Assembly (NCBI GenBank): GCA_034509925.1
Contig: CM067531.1
Span: forward strand, 7,888,319-7,952,318
Direction of reading: 5' to 3'
Origin: Hirudinaria manillensis
Lineage: Eukaryota > Annelida > Clitellata > Hirudinida > Hirudinidae
DNA length: 64,000 nucleotides
The position numbers and the translations under genes were made by a program. Under the pieces are notes generated by a model, which worked only from the letters and a program-made list of their open reading frames with translations, ran no database searches and was not told where the DNA came from. Positions 1-12,770 of the stretch are shown here, piece by piece. Positions within the stretch are counted from its first letter, which is position 1. The number at the start of each line of letters is the position of its first letter.

Positions 1-296
1 ATTACTAATTTAATAATTTTATAGAATCGCTTGAAACACTGCGAACAAAAAGGTACGCGTGCGTTTGATTCGCCGAGCCACATTTCCCGACTCCGTCCGA
101 CTTTTCTTTGGTTTCATATGTCAACATTGACAGCATATTTTACATTGTAAAAATTACACATTACAAATACATATATATATATTTATACTTATATTATATG
201 ATACATAATTATACGACTGCACTTTATACTACACGCCATAAATCAACCCTCGGCCAACCATATCGAGGCAACAACTGGCCCATGATCTTCACCCAC

Positions 297-2806
297 CTTC
301 AGGAATGGAATCAAGTTTGGCTGAGGTGATGACTTCAATTCTTTTTGCAGTTGTGCCGTGAACTGCTCCGGGGTGACCTTGCCATCCTGGATTTGTGGAT
401 TTCAAGAAAATGACTTTAACACTCGACACTACAGGAGTCAAACTTATTGACAATTAAAAATTGATAATTAATTAAAACCACCCCATGATGACCAAATGAA
501 GAAGAACAAATTTAAAACAATGATCTCTGTAAACTTCTACAAGTAATTTAGATATGTTATGTAACTTATTGCAACTAATTTACAAATTAGAATCTCCACT
601 AAATAGGTATATGCAGTTTAAAGCACAAAAACTGCCCACTGGCAGTGGCAACCATCATTAATGACTTACGATCAACCCTTGGATCAGAACGTAGACATTC
701 TTGCTGGTCTCGGGCGGCTGATTGGCTGCCAATTTGAGCAGGGTGGACAGAAAATTTTTACACTTCTTGACATTGGCCATGATCTCCTTGTCTTGGATAA
801 CTGGAAAGAAAAAAAATTAAAACCGCCTTAAAGCCGGAGGTCAGAAAATGGCCGAAGGGCAAACGCGAGAGAATCGCATGCACGTCGTCTAGTTTCACGT
901 CGTGCCCCTGCAGAGTTCGCGCCCAGGATTTGGCGGAGATGCTCGTGAAAAAATACCTTTGGCAATGGCATGGAGCTTGTTGATATCCATGCCTGAGAGT
1001 GATGGCAGTTGATCATTGTCTGGATGAACAAGTTTTTAAGTCTTAAACACGGTCTCCTTTGAAACTTTTGCCGTAGATGGATAATAACATTAAAGGCACC
1101 GAGCAGAAACGGAAGTGGCCGTTCAATTGCAGTCTAGCTTTTTTCAGATTTCCAGTAAATTTGAATTAATAAATTAAATTTTATAAAAGTATGGGTACAG
1201 GAAGGCTTATAAGAGGCTGCAAAGAGATGTTTGAGATCTGCTGATAGGAAAAGGACTTGGGTTGCTGAACTCAATTCAATCTAGCATCAATTCACAAAAG
1301 GAGATTCCTTAATATATTTGAAAGTAGATAAATTTCTAATGATGTTCCATAGCTCCATTCAAGTATGACCAGCATTAATATTAATATTAGTATTAATAAA
1401 CATTTTTTATAATGAAACAAACTCCCAACATATGCCATTTGGGAAGCAATGTTAACAAGCAATCTGTTGGTGTAGTCCAAAAATATGCATTTCAAATCCT
1501 ACATAAAGCCCAATGATGTGTTAAGATGTTGTGATACTTGTAGTAATTATAACAAATGTGTTAAGATGTTGTGATACTTGTAGTAATTATAACAAATAAT
1601 CACATGAAAGCTTAGACATGATTTGCCAATGAAATAATTATTGACATGATTGTGATTCATCCATCTCATCCATACATCCAAACATCTATGCAAAGCAAAG
1701 AGAGAAACAAATGCAATTATTTAAATAATTTCAAATTTATTAATAATTAACCCAATATATTAAACAGGCAACAAAAACCTTTAGAAAATTACTTAGAAAA
1801 TATAAATGTTTATACATATAAACAATACAATACGTGTTTCACGTACATATAGGTCTATAAATATATGGGTAAAGATGCCAAAACAACAAGTATTCAAAAG
1901 TATGGAACTGACGTAAAGAAAAGTCCGAGGTATTACAAATTAATTAAATCACACCTTGACCGATAAAGACACTTTAAAAAGATAAACATTCAAAACAAAT
2001 TCAAAAATATTTCTGTTTCCTAAGCAAAATCAAAGTTCCCACCGTTCGGCAGAGCCGCAGCCTGACCAACAGCGACCGGAGTACTGCTGGCGATCTGAAT
2101 CGGCCTGATGACTGCCTGTTGTTGTTGTTGCTGGGCCTGTGTGGCCTGCAAAACAACGAGAGACGGCGCCTTGGCTTGTTGCGGAGACGGCGTCGAAGAA
2201 GGCAAAAGTCTTTGGCCGATCGGCTGAGACATCCTCGGAGCGGACTGGGATGCGGAGGCCGTTTGCACCTGTTGCTCCTGTTGTGTCTGCACGAGGACGG
2301 GTCTGGCCGTTGTTGTGGTAGCAACATTCGTGGACATGACGATCACCTGTCCACTCAGTGGCTGGGAAAAGTTGATATTTGTGAAATCGATAATCAAATC
2401 TACGATCGGGTTTAATTAGTTGCAAAGTCTCGACTGAGTCCAGACTAGAAGCGTTGCAATTTTGGGAGAACAAAAAGACAAGCACTGTCGTCCTAACCTT
2501 GATGATCTGTCCGACGGACCGCTGAGCTGGCGTCTGCAAGGCGTTCTGAGGCTGCAAGGTTTGGGTTTGGAGTTGAACCAAAGGGTTCTGCCCAGATGGG
2601 GGCACCAAAAACATTTGGCCCTGGTCATTTTTAGCTACCATGAACTGTGGGTTTATGGCAGAGTTGGGATTCAATGTCAGAGGAAATGTAGCATTTTGTG
2701 CCCTGAGTAGCTGTTGTTGCTGATTTGGCTTGATGAATTGAGCATTTGTGATTTGTGCATTATTGGGGGCAATGTTCCTAACAGCCACCACTGGGGGCCT
2801 CTGCAT
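297..2806 (-). CDS. TAF4: TAF4, TFIID subunit (N-terminal part, 3' end off window)
   Basis: This gene encodes a core TFIID subunit that links activators to the basal RNA polymerase II machinery in the nucleus. Exons on the minus strand are 2498-2806, 2043-2361, 957-1019, 670-800 and 297-386. All joints are GT-AG and in phase, giving about 304 residues. The start at 2806 is preceded by an in-frame TAG. Residues 1-209 are low complexity and rich in Q, N, P and A, as in the TAF4 activation region. Residues about 240-304 form the TAFH (NHR1) domain, recognisable from KKCKNFLSTLLKLA, LIDGKVTPEQF and LKSSPQPNLIPFLK. The histone-fold C-terminus must lie beyond position 1. The donor at 2042 is weak; reading through it ends at a stop at 2021-2023, so a short isoform is possible. 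Family assignment is strong; exon 3 rests on phase and splice signals only. Confidence 0.9.
1517..1596. repeat. 40-bp direct tandem duplication
   Basis: Two identical 40-base copies lie head to tail at 1517-1556 and 1557-1596. They sit inside the TAF4 intron between 1020 and 2042. The lack of any mismatch suggests a recent duplication. Confidence 0.95.
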
Positions 2807-3449
2807 CTTCTAGCAGTCCGAGATGCTTTGATCCGAACGATCAGATGCTCAGGACGTTGCCGGTTAAAATGAAAGAAATCAAATATCAAGCCTTGGAATT
2901 TTCGAGAGGAACAAAAACTTTCAAAACTCTGTTTCAGGATCTTCTGTGGTTGCAAATAATCCAAGGTACTAATTGCAGCTAATTTAAAACCTGAAAGAGA
3001 ACAGACTCTTCAATCTCCAAAAACGTCTTCAAGAAAATTGAGAATAACAATAGCAACAGACGAGACGATTCTCAACAAAGTCATGTTTAAACTTAAAAAT
3101 AAATTATATTTGCAAATGTCATGGAGCCTTACGGAACAAACATCGAGCACAAATCATGGGTTAAAATCAGAACGGGTGAAACCAGGGATGAATGAAAGAT
3201 CTGTTTTTGTGGCCGGAGAGCCGGCTACCAATTCAGAATTTCGACGGGATATCTCGTCGGTCATGAATCGAGACCTAATTTCTCTGATGGTCGATAAAAC
3301 TGCACGAAAATCGAGCTTTGTCTCGTCTAATGTGTCGTATTACATCCAGTGTCAGGCTACCCCACGAGTAGAAGCCAAACGGGACGACACACACCACCCT
3401 ATCCCGTGCAAAGTGCAAAACTTGTCTGAAGAGAACAAACTAGCCTTCG
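2807..3449 (-). other. Probable TAF4 5' leader region
   Basis: This stretch lies between the TAF4 start codon and the promoter-like block. It has no convincing minus-strand coding exon. A 140-codon plus-strand frame at 3038-3460 runs antisense through it, but it shows no recognisable domain. The stretch is most simply the untranslated leader, possibly with an intron. Confidence 0.4.
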
Positions 3450-3545
3450 CCATTTTATAAGAGGAAATTTTGATTCATCGCTATTGGCTGACTATCGGCC
3501 AATAGTACTTGGGCGGAATTTTTACGTCACCAAAAACTATAAAAG
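3450..3545. promoter_or_regulatory. Compact two-way promoter-like block upstream of TAF4
   Basis: A perfect inverted repeat, ctattggc at 3481-3488 and gccaatag at 3498-3505, supplies CCAAT boxes in both orientations. It is followed by GGGCGG at 3511-3516 and a CRE-like TTACGTCA at 3522-3529. A TATAAAA motif lies on each side: on the minus strand at 3453-3459 and on the plus strand at 3538-3545. The minus-strand arrangement would drive TAF4, about 640 bases upstream of its ATG. No coding gene is visible on the plus side before 17.7 kb. The motifs are seen directly; promoter function is inferred. Confidence 0.55.
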
Positions 3546-3620
3546 TCCTCATTTTTGGTATGCGTGCACCACATTTCTCAAAAAGATGCTGACTGATTTT
3601 CATGATGATTTTTTCTAAAA

Positions 3621-5620
3621 CTTGATTGCGCTTAACTAATTACTACAAACTCAAGGTTTAACAGCTAATCAATGGAGATTGCTGACTGCGCTGGGCTTAA
3701 AACTCTACCAATGTTAATGATCCAATTCTAAGATGATGCATCTATTGAAACCGAACAAATAACGTCGTATAGAAGGGTAAAATCTGCAAACTTATAAGCC
3801 GATGAGGACCCGATCCCCTCTCTCCAATGATATGGCATGCATGATGCATGTAGATGCGGAACCATTCCCAGTTTGATTCATCAATATATTTCTCAAATCA
3901 TTTATTTTATTATAATCAAATAATATATATAGTTTAAAATTTTGTTTATTGTATATATTAAATATTCTGTAAGTTTGATTTAATCAATGTCACTAATGCA
4001 ATATCAATGTTTATTAAAAATACGTTGATAATATTTGTTAAATACATTTAAATATTTTTATACCTTTTTTTTGCAACAAAGTTTTGACAGATTTTTCACT
4101 AGGGTTAAGATGAAGTTTCCAAACATAACAAATTTGGTGATGGCTTTTCGGAAAGTTTGTGATGTTTTAGATCGATTTTGCTTTTAAAATGTCTTTCTTA
4201 AATGCTAGATGTTCAAATTTGAGATCTTGTTTTTCTCAGGAAATCGCTAAACTCACTTCACTCTTCTCAAAACACTACAAATATCTTTTGCGAAGCGAAA
4301 TTTTTATTCAATGTCCACATGAATCGAAATTGTTCAATCTGAGATTTGAAGGTTTTATTATTATTTAGTATATTAACTTGCTTTAAGTGTGTAAGATCAT
4401 TTTCCTGAGTAGAGCTGATGAAATGACTAATATTACAGTCCAATGTATGTCTGTCAGCTTTTGTTGCTAAAAAATACTTTATTATCAAATTTAATTTGTT
4501 TTTCAAGTTGAAGTTGTTTATGTGACATGAAGAACTATAAACCAAATCAAACTAATTCATAATGAAGCATCTAACAAATCTTTGTTAATGCTAAATAATT
4601 TTACAATATTGACAGCTAAAGCAATCTCAATAATTTGCTTGGAAGGATTATTAGTGCTTAATTCATTTATGGAGAGACACCCAGGCCATCTTTGGATAAT
4701 CCTAGCAGCATTTTAGAGACAGGAAAGGGGTAATAATAATAATGATAATAATCTAAGTGATAAATAGGATTGCAATTGTCATGGTTGATCAGTGATTAAA
4801 TGATGTGTTTGTGTTTGTGTGCACCAGGCATCAGTTAATTTGTTGTAATTTAAGCCCCATCGCAAACTATGTTGTTGAATGAAATGATTATGAGTCTTTT
4901 GCATTGTAATCCCCAGGAAATGGAGTCATTGCATAACGTTCAGTGCACATTCTTAATTTAAAATAAAAGTACTTTCTCATGATCTCCCCATCACCCTTCC
5001 TGACCTTATGCATCTGATCTGTTGGAACTTAATTAACTTAATTACTTTCATGTGACCATGATTGGCCTGGGATGATACTTGTAAAATGCATAGGTGATTA
5101 ACACTCAAGGTTTGTGCTTTTTTACAAGTATAAACTTCGAGAAGAGTCAGAGCATCTGTCTTAATAAGACGAAGCCTGGAGAGATGCTTTACCAATGATT
5201 GTAAGTCTGCTTAATTAGTTTTTGGAGAGCATGATCAATAATTTCTTTGAAGTCATTTTTGCCCATGAAGCAAGAATCACACATTTTTTCAGTCTAATGT
5301 TGTCTGCAACTGAGCATTGCTTTACATAAAACAATTGATTAAAAATGAATTGTCATCTTAAAATCATCTGAAATGGATGCTAATATTTGGCACATCAAAA
5401 TTAGATAAGAAAATGCGACTTATTTCGTCATCAGAAGCAAGTTCTAAGTTAATGTTATTCTCTGCTAAAACAAAACAAGATTCATCAGGTATGCATCAAC
5501 AATAACTCATTAATTACATAAATTTGTTAACAAGATATATAAAAAGCCGAGGGAATTCTAGAATTGGAAAATGTCACTCCAGTGTCTCTCTTGAGAACTC
5601 ATACAGCACTGCTGAGTTAT
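3621..5620. other. AT-rich intergenic stretch, no gene seen
   Basis: Only short frames without family likeness occur here on either strand. The stretch must hold the 3' untranslated region of the minus-strand scaffold gene that ends at 5621 and the spacer to TAF4. I see no RNA gene or long repeat in it. Confidence 0.6.
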
Positions 5621-8600
5621 CTAGTAGTTTCTTTGACCCATAGCGAAGTGATTGGGCGTTCTGTTGTGATTTGGCCAATTGTTGACAGCATTCGGTCTCC
5701 TGTGATAAGAGTCGTCGTTGCTTTGACCGAACCTGCCCGAGCTTTGTCCGTGTACGACCCATCCTCGAGGAGACTTTTGGTCATCACGGGCCAGGTGTGA
5801 CAGATTCGTGGTGGATGCCGACAATCTTTTGTTTATAAGTTGAGAGTTATGGGGCGCAGAGCTGGTCTGAGTTCGGTAATTGGTGTTTTGGGAATGGGGA
5901 TTGTTGTAGGCAAACAAGGAATCCACGGCACTTGAAGATGTGTGCTGGCTGTTAGAGGCATTGTTGCGATCGTTTACCCTCTCGTTGTTGCTGTACGTTC
6001 TGTGACTATTAGAGGAATCTTTTCTTGGGAAAAGTCTGTCAGCCGCAGAGTCCTTTGCTGAGCCAGGAATTTTTGCTTGGTGATCGATTGATGAGGATCT
6101 GGTGTGATGGTGGGGTGGTTGAGCGATGCCTGCATACGTAAAGGTGGCGGACATTGAGTTGTTAGACAAGTGAGAATTGGACGACATTCTCCTCTCGTGT
6201 CCTGATGATTCTGGCCTGCGGATATGTGAATTCAGTTTACTGTCTTCGGTTTGTGACGATCTAGGTTTCGATCTTTCATGTTCGCTGAATTGTCCGGCGT
6301 CAGAGTAGCGAGGACCGACGGCTACTCGGCTTTCAAAGTACGACGGTCTTTTCAACTTTCCATTAGCATCGGCCTTTCTTTGCCTCTCTGCTTCTTCGAC
6401 GAGCCAATGCTTTGAAATGCTTTTTGCAACGTTGTAATTCTCGTTAGGGTGATGACTGTCGTAGGACTTGCCGTTTAGACCTTTTCCAGGAAATTCATTG
6501 TTCTTTGGCGGGTTTTCCTGAAATCTTGATGACGGTTGAGCACCGCTCGGAGGATTTTCGCCGTAAAGGAGGAAGTTGATGTTGGATTCGTTTTCTGGTC
6601 GATAAAAGGTTGTCTCGCTTCCGGAGTGACTTCTGACGTGGTGAGGCCTGACGTTGCCATCGCTATCATGGCTGTCGTTGTTTAATCTCTTGAAAGTTGG
6701 TCCAAAGTAGGCTGGACTTTTAGCTGGGGGATTGGCATAATCATTATAATTGAATGTCCTGTGATCTGGGGCGGAGTCATGATTATTTGGGGACTGGCAT
6801 TTTGGAGATGCTGATGCAATTTGGCCTGATTCACCCGACGGACCTCTTTTGTCACTATTGCCGAAGAAGTTTGGTTTATTCAATTGGATTGTTTTGACTG
6901 TGGTTTTATCGTATGATAAGCCAGCGTCCTTCAAAATGTCTCTCGACAGTTTGGCGTAAGGATTTCCCCCTTCGGGAGTTTTCTTCATCGTGTGATTGCT
7001 TTCGGGTTGTTGATGGGATTGAGAAAGTTTGATGACGTCAGGTCTGTTGTTAGATATTTGGCCAAAAGATTCTTCACTTTCCTGGTTTCTGATAGCTTTG
7101 GCTTCTTCTTCAGACCTGAGTCTTTGTTTTTCTAGTTTTTTGATCTCGTTTTCTTCTTTAAGCCTTTGTTCTCTCATTCTCATGACTTCTTCCTCTTCTT
7201 TGACACGCATCATTCTCAACTCCTCCACTTTCTTTTCCTCTCTCAACCTTTCCAATCTCTTCTTTTCTATTTCCTGTTGTTCCCTCAATCTTTGAACCTG
7301 CAATTCTTCCTCTTTCAAGGATTGACTCATCCTCGAGTCTTCAAAAGCTCTGGAGTTTTCAGCGGCAAAAGACGGAACGCCGGTGGTCTTAATAGGTGCG
7401 ACGTTTTCTTTCATGGAGCCGGTTTGGGATAAATCATCCTTCCATGTGGCTATGTGTCTTTTTGGAGGCATTGAGCAATCATTTGTGTTGGAAGAACTAG
7501 GGTTTGGAAGATCGCGTTTTTCTGGTTGATTTTTCTGCTGGTCTTTTTCGATATTTTTCAGAATTTCATCTCTAATGGAATCTTCTTGAGGCGCTTCGTA
7601 GCTTTTTGATATGAAGGACGGTTTGGTAGTAGCCGAGGAAGTCGTACTTTCAAACTTATTGACATGGAATTTAATGGGTTTATACTCGCTTTTCTTTAAT
7701 CCAAGGTTATCAGAAACTCTGGAATTGCTAAAAGATAGCTGAGGTTCGGTCGATCCATGGGGAGAGGATGTTTTGTCACTATTTGAAGCAACTTCGCCAC
7801 TCTTATTTCCAGCAAAGAATGAGTAACTGTAATCTTTTGAAGCATTTTCTTGAGAACCTGTTTTGGTCTTGCTCGGAATAGCTTGAATTTTCCCAAAGTT
7901 GGCATTCGAAAGATTGCTCTCCTTGTTGAACTTATCATACCTTTCCTTCATATCCCGTTTTTCTTTTTCATCTTTCTCCTTCAGTTCTTTATCTCTCTTT
8001 TTCCACTCTGCGGCCGCGTTCCGCGACACTTCCACCTTCTCGATGCTATCATTCTTCGTTTTGAAATCTTTTTTCCAGTTTTCATAACTCGCTGATTCGC
8101 CTCTGAAGCGATTCCTGCTATCAGATGGCTTGTCCAAGTTGGATTTGAAGGTCTGGTTCTTGGTCTCGACTTCCTTGTCAACTCCACTGGATTTCATCGA
8201 CTTGCTCTCATCGTCTTCTTGTCTGCGACTCTCGAACTTTTCACCAGATGTAGTAGTCTCCGCATTTTTCCTTTCAAAATATTTCTGTCCGATCCTACTA
8301 TTGGAATGAACTTTGTCGTCAGTTGAGCGCCTAAGTGAAGGTTCGTTTCTTGAAACGAAGCTGGAATCGTTGGAAACGGCTTTCGATCGGATACTACGTC
8401 CTTCACGTTCCAGCTCAGCGGCTGAAAATTCGGCCACGTACTTGTGGCTGTTGTAGCCTTCGTCGCTGTCGCTTGTCGCTGGAAAACTCGTCTCGTACGG
8501 TCGATTTTGATGTCTCTTCTTATCTGATCGAGAGATGAATTTTAAAAGGAATTATAGTCCACTACTATTATTATGGAATTAGTGGCAAAAAGTTCGGAAA

Positions 8601-10623
8601 CCTTTCAGAACTTTTAGTTCTTCGGAATGTTCTGGTTCAAAGCCGAGAAACTTAAACTTCTGCATTGTCAAATTTTCCTTCAATTGGTCGGCCGGGTGTT
8701 TGGCACTCGACTGGGAAGATGAGGACTCTGCGTAGCCGGGTGAGGAGGACCTTCGGCCGGAGTTGGCCAGGAAGGCCATGCCCACTTCCTGCTCGCTGAT
8801 GGTTCTGAAAAGGCCGATATTTTATCATTAATTGGTAAATAATAACAATTATCATGTCGTTGAAGTTAGTCTCAGATGAGTTTCGTCTCAGAATTTGAAC
8901 AAATTTTTATTCTCAATAGCACTACACAACATGGACCACAGAAGTCGTTCTACATTCTTTATAAATTCATATTAATTAGATTCATAACATATTCATACAA
9001 AATAACGTTTTATTATGGAAATTGATTATGATTAATATTAATAATAACTAACTAAGAAGTAGTTACACTTACGCGTCGAAAAAGTGCTTTGATCCCCTAG
9101 CCACAGAATCGCCAGTCTCGGTAGGGGTATTGTCCCCACTGGCCAACCTCTGGGCCTTGGATTCTGGAAAGGTGCTCCAGTTGACAGGAGGAGCGGATGG
9201 CAGGGGTGATGGAGACTCGACGAAGCAGTCGTTGGCGTACTCCGGCTGCGGTGGAAGAGGCGGAGTCGAACGATAAGAGGACTGGAGAAGATGGAAGTTA
9301 AAGGTTCAAGAGTAAAAATTCGTTTCTACAGAAGTAACTTTTCTTAGGAATAAAGGTTCATAGTTTTTGTTTATAGTTTAAAAATCTCGTTTACATTTTT
9401 GGGATGCCTTTGAATAACTTTACATAATAATGACATAACGTTTATTTAATAATACTGAACAAAATGAATAATAATAATAATAACGAATAAAATGAGATGA
9501 TAATAATAATAATAACAAATCATAATGATAATTTATCACCTGTGATCCAGACCATCTGGCATTGGGTGGGTTCAACCCCAACTCCATCTCCTCCTCATCA
9601 CTGAGAGCCTCTTCTGATGAAGCTGATGGAAAGAAAAGAAAATAAATAAATGAATGAATGAATGAATAAACAAATAATTTTTTCACTTAATATTCAAAAA
9701 CTTTTAAATCTTTTTTGCATAATTTGAAATGAACTTAGAAACGAAATCGGTGCAGAATACTGGGGAGGTAATAAATAAATAAACGTGATTTTACATAAAA
9801 GAATTTGAACCGAAAGAAAGGAATTTCAAGTGTTTCCTCGGCTGGTTAAAACGTTGGTTGAAACTGGTTGATTGGTTTTAGTAGTTCTTTACAAGTTCTT
9901 CAATTTATGTAGCGCATCCTTATACATCAATCGAAAATTACACCAACAAATGGTCGGCGTTGAAATAAACTACCAAGGTGATTGATAATTTGATTGACGG
10001 CTTAACAACCCGATTGAAATTTCAATCATGACTCACTCTTGACCCTTCTGATCCTCAACTCAATGATCCCCTTTTCCACAGCATCTTGGACCACCTTCCT
10101 GACGGAGTCCTTGTAATGTTTACTGACGTCCACTCCGTTAAGGTGAAGGACGATATCGGCAGCCTTCAGACCGCATATGTCGGCAGAGCTACCTGTGGCA
10201 ACGTGAGATGAATTTTAATAATTATTCGATTAATTGTAGATTAATCGCGGATTAATCCATAAATTTATTCTGGTTGACTGGATTTTATTTTTAGTATTAT
10301 TTTATCGATTCTAATTAGTGTGTTTTTTTTTACAATATCTAGCATAATATTAGTGTAAATTAATTATTATATTGATAAATAATTAAAATATTGGTGTAAT
10401 AGTATAAATTAGTGTATTCGAATTTCAGTGATTCGAAACTCGAGAAAACTTAAAGCTGAATAAATAATATTAAATAAATTAAATCATAATTATTATTATC
10501 ATCATCGTCGTGGTCGTCATTATTTTCGTCATCGTCGACGTCATCAAGCGAGCTTAAGTTAACCTTTTCACTTGAAAAGTATCTAATGGATATTATCTAT
10601 AAATGTGACGACCAACATCTATT

Positions 10624-10661
<38 letters not shown>

Positions 10662-12653
10662 CATTGCTAAACTGTTGTAAATACTTTAAAGCAATCAAGT
10701 GGTCCTTAATCGAAGATATTGTCATACCACCGACTGCATCCATTTTCTAGCGCATTAAAAATTAGATATCATAAAAATATAAATACAATTACCTTATAAA
10801 TAGTACCAAATATAATAAACTAAATAATAGTTTCTAAAAATGTTAATAATAATGCAAGTTAAAAAGTATTATCAATATTGAATGCATTGCTATCGTCATC
10901 ATCACCATCATCATCATCGCAATCGTCATCATCATCTGACCTCTGGTGACCCTGGATATAGTGACGGGCAGCTGGTCTTCCCTTCCACCGTCCAATTCAA
11001 ACCCAAACCCTTTCGGGTTGTTTGACCTTTGATTGATTTTTATGACCTTTTCCTGGAGAACGCCCTGGAAATTATGAATATTCATACAATTCATGGTGAA
11101 CTGGTATTGGATGGGTATTCATGGTTGGGATACTAATCCGGGTTAAATGTCTAAAGGTGATGATTGGATAACGTCATCGTTATCGAGATCATCGTCGTCG
11201 TCGTCGTCATCATTGCCTGATCTATAAGCACTTAAAGGTACTTTTCTTTTACATTATCATCGTCGTTTATCGTCATCATCGCCGATGTTTTGTTTCGGAT
11301 TATGATAATGATACTTAAAAGTAACTTCTTACGAGAACTACTCCAAGTCACTCCGCGACGCCAAGTGTTGCGCAACAGTTCATTAGCATAATGAGATGAT
11401 AATTTATGCGAAGCTACGATCGAAAATAAGGATGTGGAGACATTAATCGAATTAAATGATTAAGTACTTTATTACTATTACTGTTGTTGTTGCTGTTGCT
11501 CTTATTAAAGGGATAGGCATCATCATCATCATCATCACAATTTTTGTTGTTGAAATCATTATGTGAATCGTACTGGATGTTGAAACCTGTTTGCTATTGT
11601 TGCCGTTGTTGTTGTTAGAACCTCGTTTCCATGGAAACGAATCGACAACGCGTTGCTGAGTTCTGACAGCGTCAGACGACGATGACGACGACGACGATGA
11701 TGATCAACTGTGACTAGGCACTCACGTTGTCTCCGGAGGAGCGGGTTCCCGTCGTCATGGAAACGGCGTCGTTCGGCGCACCTGACCCTAGAAGATGAAT
11801 CGCCCTCTGACTGGCGACGTCTCTCGGACGCCACGTCGATGACGTCGACGACACGGGCGGTGACGTTGACGATGACGACGACTGCGACTGGACGTGCCTG
11901 TGCTGCTGCTGCGGTTGTTGCGGTTGTTGCGGTTGCTGCGGTTGTTGTTGTTGGTAGACATCGTTGTCGTCGTAATCGTAGTCGTCGTCGTCCATCGATC
12001 GGAACTTGTTCCACTTCCGGTTTTTCAAGCTCCTGGATGGATGGAATAGAGTATAAAAGAGTCAGTCCGCATTTGTGAGGTTAATTTCCTTTGCACGGTA
12101 CAAGATAATAGCACTACCATTTGGGCCGGTTAGATCAAACGTTCGTGTAACTAAGCCAATTTATTTATTCATTCATCTCTCCATCAATTCATCCACCCAT
12201 TCATCCGTCCATCCATCCATCCATCCATCCATGCCTCCGTCCGTCCAATCCAATTGACTAACTTGCTCTTTGTAGCAATCACAGGCTCTTCAAGTTTCGA
12301 TGACGTCACCGCTGCGGCATCGTCGTCGTCGTCAAATCTGCGTCTCAGAGACGAGGCGGACTTTCGCCTGCTTTTCCAGCTCTTCAGGTCCTGTTGGTCA
12401 TTGGAGCGAAACCAATATTAATATTCATAGGTCGACACAGTTTGACGCCCTGTCACTGGATGATTGATTTTGAAATGCGACGACAATGATGCCAACGGCT
12501 GTCCCTAATGCTACTGATGATGGTGGTGGTGGTGATGGTGACGACGACTACGACGATGACGATGGTTGTGATGAGATAACCTTTTGCCATTCCTCCTTGC
12601 TGTCATCGAGATCGTCGTAGGACATAATTTCCTTCTTTAGAAATTCAAGTTGA
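5621..12653 (-). CDS. LMO7/LIMCH1 (Smallish)-family PDZ scaffold, 5' end missing, no LIM domain
   Basis: Probably an actin or junction-associated scaffold. Minus-strand exons are 12581-12653, 12263-12390, 11726-12032, 10941-11064, 10037-10192, 9540-9622, 9073-9281, 8602-8804 and 5621-8523, about 1394 residues, all in phase. The first two exons give EEWQK followed by DLKSWKSRRKSAS, the motif typical of LMO7/LIMCH1. The third is acidic and then QQP-rich. Exons four and five form one PDZ domain with a GFGF carboxylate-binding loop (IKINQRSNNPKGFGF to IIELRIRR). The last exon is 2.9 kb, rich in S, N, R and E, with a charged coiled coil encoded at about 7075-7320. The frame stops at 5621 without the C-terminal LIM domain that vertebrate relatives carry. 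The first exon seen begins in phase 2, so an upstream start exon remains unidentified. Family sure, orthology less so. Confidence 0.82.
10625..10661. repeat. (AAT)n microsatellite
   Basis: About twelve uninterrupted trinucleotide units lie in the intron between the two halves of the PDZ-coding region of the minus-strand scaffold gene. Confidence 0.95.
11901..11955 (-). repeat. Coding glutamine/proline repeat in the PDZ scaffold
   Basis: Within the third exon seen, a run of CAG/CAA and CCG codons encodes QQQQ followed by repeated PQQ units. It follows directly on an aspartate/tyrosine-rich acidic run. It is a low-complexity linker and probably length-variable. Confidence 0.75.
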
Positions 12654-12670
12654 CTGAAAACATATCGAAA

Positions 12671-12770
12671 ATTCAATCAATCAATCATTGATTGAGTCAA
12701 TCAACCGACTAATCAATTAAAGACCAACCGAACGAGCTTCAATTAATCAATTGATCAATCGATCAATCAA
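12671..12770. repeat. Degenerate AATC/TTGA tetranucleotide block
   Basis: Runs of AATC and its complement-like TTGA alternate, producing many short palindromes such as gatcgatc and caattg. It lies just upstream of the first recognised exon of the scaffold gene. A similar block is present at 63785-63875. Confidence 0.7.

Noticed and set aside
3038-3460. 140-codon plus-strand frame upstream of TAF4
   Set aside because: It shows no recognisable domain, lies antisense to the probable TAF4 leader, and ends inside the TATA region of the minus-strand promoter.
3587-3690. Possible C/D-box snoRNA downstream of the plus-strand TATA
   Set aside because: ATGATGA and CTGA words occur, but there is no terminal stem and no recognisable guide sequence.
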